A stretch of DNA of 64,000 nt from Actinomycetota bacterium (GTDB taxonomy: Bacteria; Actinomycetota; Geothermincolia; Geothermincolales; RBG-13-55-18): the NCBI GenBank assembly GCA_040757835.1, contig JBFLWJ010000002.1, positions 23,144 through 87,143 of the forward strand, in the 5' to 3' direction. The notes under the pieces are model-generated. The model made no database searches. It saw only the letters and a list, made by a program, of their open reading frames with translations, and had not been told where the DNA came from. This document shows, piece by piece, positions 59,083 through 64,000 of the stretch; position 1 is the stretch's first letter; every line of letters begins with the position of its first letter. The translations under genes were made by a program, and so were the position numbers.

Positions 59083-60150
59083 TCACCCGATGAGTCGCTC
59101 CATCTCTTCGCGGCTGCTGCAGCGCCCTATAGCCACCTCGTACGATATCACCCCGCGCTTATACAGCGCCGCTATGGAATGGTCCATGGTCTGCATCTTG
59201 TACTGGCCTCCCGCCTGCATGGCGGAGTAGATCTGATGGGCCTTCGCCTCGCGGATGAGGTTGCGGATGGCCGAGGTGGCCACCATGACCTCAACCGCCG
59301 GCACGCGCGCCTGGCCGTCCTTGGTGGGAAGCAGCTGTTGCGTGACGATGGCCTGGATGGTGGTGGCCAGCTGCATGCGCACCTGCTGCTGCTGGTAAGT
59401 GGGGAATACGTCGATGATGCGGTCGATGGTCTGGGGCGCATCCTGGGTATGCAGTGTCGCGAAGACCAGGTGCCCGGTCTCGGCCGCGGTCAGGGCGGTG
59501 GAGATGGTCTCCAGGTCCCGCATCTCGCCCACCAGGATGACATCAGGGTCCTGGCGCAGGACGTATTTCAGGGCGTTGGAAAAGGAGTGCGTATCCCCGC
59601 CTACCTCCCTCTGGTTCACTATACACCTCTTGTGCACGTGCAGGAATTCTATTGGGTCCTCGACGGTGATGATATGAAGGTTGCGCGACTCGTTGATGAT
59701 ATTGATCATGGCCGCCAGCGATGTGGACTTTCCCTGGCCCGTGGGACCCGTGACCAGGATGAACCCGCGCGGGAGGCTGCAGAACTCCTGGATCACCGGC
59801 GGGAGGTTCAGCTCTTCCACCGTCTTGATGCGGTACGGGATGATGCGAAAGGCGGCCCCTATGCTGTTCCTCTGGAAGTAGGCATTGACGCGGAAGCGCG
59901 CGCTCCCGGGCACGGAATAGGAGAGGTCGTATTCGAGGTTGCTCTCCAGCTGTTCCCTCTGCCTTGCGGTGAGTATGCTGTACACCATGTCCCGTGTATC
60001 GTTCGAGGTCAGGCGCTGATACTCCTCCAGGCGCACCAGTACACCGTTTATGCGCATGACGGGAGGGGCCCCCACGGTGAGATGCAGGTCCGAAGCCCCT
60101 CTCACCAGCACTTCCTCCAGCAGCTCGTTGATATCAAGCTTTCCAGACAA
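59083..60150 (-). CDS. pilT: Type IV pilus retraction ATPase PilT
   Basis: A 355-residue secretion ATPase. Walker A is GPTGQGKST (Gln in place of the usual Ser), Asp box IITVEDPIEF, Walker B DPDVILVGEMRDLET, His box HLVFATLHTQDAPQTI, and the PilT AIRNLIREAK signature. It powers pilus retraction and implies twitching or DNA uptake. Confidence 0.94.
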   Translation of the reverse strand: MSGKLDINELLEEVLVRGASDLHLTVGAPPVMRINGVLVRLEEYQRLTSNDTRDMVYSILTARQREQLESNLEYDLSYSVPGSARFRVNAYFQRNSIGAAFRIIPYRIKTVEELNLPPVIQEFCSLPRGFILVTGPTGQGKSTSLAAMINIINESRNLHIITVEDPIEFLHVHKRCIVNQREVGGDTHSFSNALKYVLRQDPDVILVGEMRDLETISTALTAAETGHLVFATLHTQDAPQTIDRIIDVFPTYQQQQVRMQLATTIQAIVTQQLLPTKDGQARVPAVEVMVATSAIRNLIREAKAHQIYSAMQAGGQYKMQTMDHSIAALYKRGVISYEVAIGRCSSREEMERLIG

Positions 60151-60326
60151 GGTTTCTCCTCCTCTCGGAACCTCCTGCGATATCGGGCCATGTCGCCCGG
60201 CAAGCCCGGCAACCGCCTCTCTGTCCTCCTGCCCCCCTCGCCGGACCGCCCACTAACTGAGTATCGGTATCTCCGGGTTTTTCTTTCACCCCGGACTGAT
60301 TCGCCCCATATGGGACGGGAGCCTCA

Positions 60327-61997
60327 TCACATGATCACCCTCAGTACCTCCTCGATGGAGGTCTCGCCCTCCATCACCTTGATGAATCCCTCTTCGCGCA
60401 TGGTGCGCATGCCTCCCGCCCTGGCCGCCTCTGCGATCTCTACATGGGGGGCGTTGCGCGCCACCAGGGTCTCTATCTCCTCCGTGACTTCGAGAACCTC
60501 GTAGACGCCCACCCTGCCCTTGAATCCGGTGTTGTTGCACGCCGGGCATCCCCTCGGCCTGAAGAGCACTTCCTCATACCCGTTGTTCCAGGTGAAACCC
60601 ACCCGCTCCAGGAAAGCGGGGTCGGGATCGTAGGCCTCCTTGCAACGGTTGCATAGCCTGCGCGCCAGGCGCTGTGAGCTGACGCAGTCGACCGCCGACG
60701 CGATGAGGAAAGGCTCGATGCCCATCTCCAGAAGACGGGTGAGGGCGCTGGGCGCGTCATTGGTGTGCAGCGTCGCCAGGACGAGGTGGCCGGTGAGGGC
60801 CGACTCTATGGCGATCTGCGCCGACTCGGGGTCTCGTATCTCCCCGATCATCACGATATCCGGGTCGCACCTCAGGATCGAGCGCAATGCCGCGCTGAAA
60901 GTGAGGCCGGCCTTGTAATGCACCTGCACCTGGTTGATGAGTGGCAGGCGGTACTCCACCGGGTCCTCAACGGTGATGATGTTGTGCCGGATGGAGTTGA
61001 GCACGTTAAGGGTGGCGTAGAGGGTGGTGGTCTTGCCGCTGCCCGTCGGCCCCGTGACCATGATGGTGCCGTAAGGCTTGTGAAAGCTGCGGGCATAGAC
61101 GTCCATGATCTCCTCGCTGAAGCCCAGCTCCTCCAGGCTCATCAGCGAGGCGCTCTTGTCCAGGATGCGCAGCACCACCTTCTCGCCGTGGATGGTGGGC
61201 AGGGAGGCCACGCGCAGGTCGATGGGCTTCCCCCTGATATCCACCGAAGCCCTGCCGTCCTGGGGAAGCCGCTTCTCGGCTATGTTCATGTCCGCCATGA
61301 CCTTGATCCTGGCCACCACGCCGGGGTGGATCTGCTTCGGGTTCTTTCTGATCTCGTGCAGCACGCCGTCGATGCGGAAGCGCACCCGCACGTCATGCTC
61401 CATGGGCTCGATGTGCACGTCGCTGGCGCGGTCGTTGACCGCCTCGGAGATGAGCAGGTTTACATACTTGACTATGGGCGCGTTGTCCGCTTCGGCCTCT
61501 TCATCCGTTTCGACTGTCTCAGCCTTGAGAAAATCGTCCCCCGACAGTTCGACCCCGCTGTCGGAATGGCAGTAGCGGTTGATAGCCGCAACGATGTCTT
61601 CCTTGGTGGCCACCATCGGCTCGATCTGCATACCGGTCATGATACGGATGTCGTCAAGGGCGAAGACGTTTGTCGGGTCGGCCATGGCCACCAGCAGACG
61701 GTCGTCGTTGAACCCCACCGGTATCAGCGTGTAACGCCTCGCGACCTCAGCGTCCACCAGAGAACAGGCGGAGATATCCACGTCGAAATTGGCGAGGTCC
61801 GCATACTTCAATCCGATCTGGCGGGCGAGGATGGAGGTGAGGGCGCCCTCGCTCACCATCTTCATATCGATGAGCACCCTGCCCAGTGACTCCCCCGTCT
61901 CGCCCTGTCGCTGCAGGGCCTCGTCCAACTGCTCCTCGGTGATGATGCGGTTCTTTATGAGTATCTGACCCAGTTTCTCTTTCTTGGGCTTCTGCAT
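60327..61997 (-). CDS. pilB: Type IV pilus assembly ATPase PilB
   Basis: A 556-residue extension ATPase. The N-terminal MshEN-type domain (LGQILIKNRIITEEQLDEAL) is followed by Walker A GPTGSGKTT, Walker B IVMIGEIRDPES, His box HLVLATLHTNDAP, and a zinc tetracysteine CNRCKEAYDP...CPACNNTGFKGRVG. The MshEN domain can bind c-di-GMP in related ATPases. The start is ATG 61997; a longer frame reaching 62084 runs into aroE. Confidence 0.95.
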   Translation of the reverse strand: MQKPKKEKLGQILIKNRIITEEQLDEALQRQGETGESLGRVLIDMKMVSEGALTSILARQIGLKYADLANFDVDISACSLVDAEVARRYTLIPVGFNDDRLLVAMADPTNVFALDDIRIMTGMQIEPMVATKEDIVAAINRYCHSDSGVELSGDDFLKAETVETDEEAEADNAPIVKYVNLLISEAVNDRASDVHIEPMEHDVRVRFRIDGVLHEIRKNPKQIHPGVVARIKVMADMNIAEKRLPQDGRASVDIRGKPIDLRVASLPTIHGEKVVLRILDKSASLMSLEELGFSEEIMDVYARSFHKPYGTIMVTGPTGSGKTTTLYATLNVLNSIRHNIITVEDPVEYRLPLINQVQVHYKAGLTFSAALRSILRCDPDIVMIGEIRDPESAQIAIESALTGHLVLATLHTNDAPSALTRLLEMGIEPFLIASAVDCVSSQRLARRLCNRCKEAYDPDPAFLERVGFTWNNGYEEVLFRPRGCPACNNTGFKGRVGVYEVLEVTEEIETLVARNAPHVEIAEAARAGGMRTMREEGFIKVMEGETSIEEVLRVIM

Positions 61998-62017
61998 TCC
62001 TGAAAACCCCTGTTCGG

Positions 62018-62866
62018 TTACGCCTTTCGTGCCGCGCGGTATGCCAGCCGCATCGCCTGCAGCGGCGCCTCCAGCCCCGTCCACAACCTGAAAGAAGCGG
62101 CGGCCTGATGCAGCAGCATTCCCTCGCCGTCGGCCGTGTTCGCTCCCCGGGCGCTAGCCCTGCTCAGGAACTCCGAGCTCACTCCCGCATACTTCAGGTC
62201 TATCGCCCATTTTCCCGCCGCAAAGCCCTCGTAAGCGAGGGACAGCCGGTCCAAGTCCGAACCAGCCAGGGGGGTACAGTTCACGACCACTCCGCACTCC
62301 TCAAGTACCCGTGAGCCCTCGAGATCGAACGTCCTTACTGATATCTCGGTCGTGGGGTTGGCCGTCTTTAATAGAGCAGCCAGCGCGCGCGCTCTCTCGC
62401 CCGTGCGGTTCATGACGAATATGCGCGACGCTCCCTCCTCTGCAAGGGCCAGGGCGACCGCGCGTGCCGCCCCCCCCGCTCCGATGAGCAGCGCCGCGTC
62501 ACCCTCCACCCGTATACCCGCCTCGGCGAGGAAGGAGCGGAAGCCCTCGACGTCGGTGTTGAAACCGGTCATGCCGCCCTCGTCGCAGACGATAGTGTTG
62601 ACCGCGGCCAGCCTGCCCGCGGGTTCCCGCAAACCGTCGAGGTAGCCGGCTACCTCTACCTTGTAGGGAATGGTAACGTTGCAGCCCTTGAAGCCGAGGG
62701 CCTTCAGTCCTTGCAGCGCATGCTCCAACCGGTGCCGGGATACTCGCAGTGGCACATAAGCCCAGTTCAGGCCGAGCTCGCGGAAGGCCGCGTTATGGAT
62801 CGCAGGCGACAAGGTATACTCGATACCATGGCCCAGTATGCCGACCAGTTGCGTCTCTCCGTCCAT
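62018..62866 (-). CDS. aroE: Shikimate dehydrogenase
   Basis: A 282-residue NADP(H) enzyme. The shikimate-binding GHGIEYTLSPAIHNAAF and KGCNVTIPYK (catalytic Lys) are at the N-terminus; the NADP fold is LLIGAGGAARAVALALAEEG with MNRTGERAR. It is separated from the other aro genes by the pilB-T-C and pilM-N-O genes, and ends 20 nt before pilB, so it is in the pil transcript. Confidence 0.95.
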   Translation of the reverse strand: MDGETQLVGILGHGIEYTLSPAIHNAAFRELGLNWAYVPLRVSRHRLEHALQGLKALGFKGCNVTIPYKVEVAGYLDGLREPAGRLAAVNTIVCDEGGMTGFNTDVEGFRSFLAEAGIRVEGDAALLIGAGGAARAVALALAEEGASRIFVMNRTGERARALAALLKTANPTTEISVRTFDLEGSRVLEECGVVVNCTPLAGSDLDRLSLAYEGFAAGKWAIDLKYAGVSSEFLSRASARGANTADGEGMLLHQAAASFRLWTGLEAPLQAMRLAYRAARKA

Positions 62867-63000
62867 GTGCCGTTAATGCCCCCTGTCACCCTCTCAGGAG
62901 ATGCCACCGCCTTCAGGCCGCGGCGCCCAATCACTAATATGTACGACATCACGGCGGCTTTCAAGGGGGAGGTGGGTCGCCACCGTGGCCGCGGCGGCGC

Positions 63001-63546
63001 TTACTTGTCGAGGGTCTTCAATATATCGTAGAGCAACCCCAGGAGGACCTTCTTCACGTCCTCTTTTTCCATGGCGTTGCAGGGGATTATCTGTGTCTCT
63101 CCGTCGATGTTCAACTCCTGCCTGATCCTCTCGATGGCCTGATTGCTGTCCTCCTCTCCAATGCGGGTGGCACCGATGACGTATGGGGCATCGGAGAGGG
63201 TCGCGAAGAACTCTAGGATGCGCTTTCCTTCCGTATACGTCTCCGGGCGGCTCGCGTCAAGCATGAGTATATATCCGAGCATGCCCTCGCTGAGTATCTG
63301 CCACATGAAATCGAAACGTTCCTGCCCTGGCGTTCCGAACAGGTAGAGCACGATGTCCTTGGATATGGTGATCCTTCCGAAATCCATCGCTACGGTGGTC
63401 TCGGCCTTCACCCTGCGGGTCGAGTCCGAGATCGCCCTTTCAGTCGAGACGATGGAGATCTCGCTGATGCTCTTGATGAAGGTCGTCTTGCCTGCGCTGA
63501 ACGGCCCGGTTACAACTATCTTGAAGGATCGCACCTGGCCACACAC
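63001..63546 (-). CDS. MglA-like small Ras-type GTPase
   Basis: A 181-residue GTPase. P-loop VVTGPFSAGKTTFIK (G14-T21), switch region TTVAMDFGRITISK, and the G3 motif LFGTPGQERF (about 69-78, GTPGQE replacing the common DTPGQE). The specificity region is GATRIGEEDSNQ, which lacks a clear NKxD. Bacterial MglA-type GTPases control type IV pili and polarity, so the neighbouring pilus genes are notable. No roadblock-domain (MglB) gene is in the window. It begins 3 nt after the repeat protein, so the two are co-transcribed. Confidence 0.85.
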   Translation of the reverse strand: MCGQVRSFKIVVTGPFSAGKTTFIKSISEISIVSTERAISDSTRRVKAETTVAMDFGRITISKDIVLYLFGTPGQERFDFMWQILSEGMLGYILMLDASRPETYTEGKRILEFFATLSDAPYVIGATRIGEEDSNQAIERIRQELNIDGETQIIPCNAMEKEDVKKVLLGLLYDILKTLDK

Positions 63547-63549
63547 CCC

Positions 63550-64000
63550 TTACAATCTCTTGATGCCGTCGATTATGCGCATGATTATGCTCTTGGTGAC
63601 CGCCTTGTCCCGTTTTACCTTCGGAACCGGCTTGCCCCTATCTATTTCCTCCACTTCCCCGTCTTCTCCTTTCGGCTTAACCGGGATTTTGATCTTCTTC
63701 GTCGGCTGCGGGACGGATACCCCCGTAAGCTCGGCCAGCTCTCTCTCCAGGGAATAGCCGCCCATATCGAACCCGGCGGATTCCTCGACTGCTCCTTCTG
63801 TTGCGGGCGCCTCCACCTCCATCACCGGCGCGGCGAACTCGGGCTGCGGCGCCTGGGCCGCCTCGGGTACGGTCTGCGGCGGTATGGGCTCGGCCACCTG
63901 CGGCGCGGGAGCGGGCGCCTCCACCTCCATCACCGGCGCGGCGAACTCGGGCTGCGGCGCCTGGGCCGCCTCGGGTACGGTCTGCGGCGGTATGGGCTCG
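63550..64000 (-). CDS. Pro/Ala/Glu-rich repeat protein with basic C-terminus (5' end beyond window)
   Basis: At least 150 C-terminal residues are visible and the frame stays open to the window edge, so the N-terminus is missing; an internal ATG at 63933 is not a reliable start. It contains a 36-residue tandem repeat ([14 protein letters not shown] then [20 protein letters not shown]), then [20 protein letters not shown] and a basic tail ([20 protein letters not shown]). It directly precedes the MglA-like GTPase and may be its partner or scaffold. No fold is recognisable in the visible part. Confidence 0.7.
   Translation of the reverse strand, partial: EPIPPQTVPEAAQAPQPEFAAPVMEVEAPAPAPQVAEPIPPQTVPEAAQAPQPEFAAPVMEVEAPATEGAVEESAGFDMGGYSLERELAELTGVSVPQPTKKIKIPVKPKGEDGEVEEIDRGKPVPKVKRDKAVTKSIIMRIIDGIKRL
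63803..64000 (-). repeat. 108-bp in-frame tandem repeat
   Basis: Copy one runs 63803-63910; copy two begins at 63911 and is cut by the window end. The two are virtually identical at the base level, encode 36 residues each, and suggest recent unequal expansion. The copy number beyond 64000 is unknown. Confidence 0.9.

Noticed and set aside
58930-60504. Large plus-strand frame over pilT
   Set aside because: Shadow of pilT; biased composition and no motif.

Overview
The window reads as chromosomal, high-GC DNA from a deep-branching, probably anaerobic member of the Actinomycetota (a Geothermincolia- or Coriobacteriia-like lineage is my best guess). The support is an actinobacterial-type integration host factor (mIHF) next to gmk-rpoZ-coaBC, and a block resembling aroC-aroK-aroB-aroQ / pepQ-efp-nusB / pyrR-pyrB-pyrC-carB / mihF-gmk-rpoZ-coaBC, a core order known from Actinobacteria. 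No prophage, insertion sequence with transposase, or CRISPR array was seen.

Positions 1-9.5 kb hold redox genes (a flavoprotein reductase and a ferredoxin/GltD-like fusion), a GAF protein, an orphan 2-hydroxyacyl-CoA dehydratase/benzoyl-CoA reductase-type activase, an archaeal-type thymidylate synthase, and a two-gene unit of an aminotransferase (apparently starting at ATC) and a homocitrate-/Re-citrate-synthase-like enzyme. Positions 9.7-29 kb are a degradative or lipid-metabolism region: two unlike acyl-CoA dehydrogenases with a TetR regulator, a CrtI-like oxidoreductase, an HAD phosphatase, an alcohol dehydrogenase, an enoyl-CoA hydratase, an LMW-phosphatase homologue, a macro-domain protein, an OYE/dienoyl-CoA-reductase-like flavoprotein, an SDR, a DUF2207 membrane protein, a DUF169 protein and an acyl-CoA synthetase. 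Two paralogous zinc-ribbon proteins (8425-9522 and 22230-23306) are each built from two copies of one unit and match no family I can name. A free-standing corrinoid protein and a tRNA-Leu(GAG) close this part.

Positions 30.1-44.8 kb, all on the minus strand, are housekeeping: coaBC, rpoZ, gmk, mihF, the pyrimidine operon pyrR-B-C-carB-like-K-D-F-E, nusB, an Asp23 protein, efp and pepQ. The pyr operon has a legible PyrR attenuator (promoter, PyrR-binding loop, intrinsic terminator). carA is missing from its usual place, and the CarB homologue has lost metal/ATP ligands in both ATP-grasp halves while keeping the allosteric MGS domain. This is the most striking feature of the window.

Positions 45.1-64 kb interleave type IV pilus genes with shikimate genes: prepilin-type proteins (45.1-50.2 kb), aroQ-B-K-C, a pilP-position gene, pilO, pilN, pilM, a small HTH protein, pilC, pilT, pilB, aroE, then an MglA-like small GTPase and a Pro/Ala/Glu-rich repeat protein cut by the window end. 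A strong REP-like palindrome (45043-45099) and a decayed relative (43612-43696) flank pepQ.
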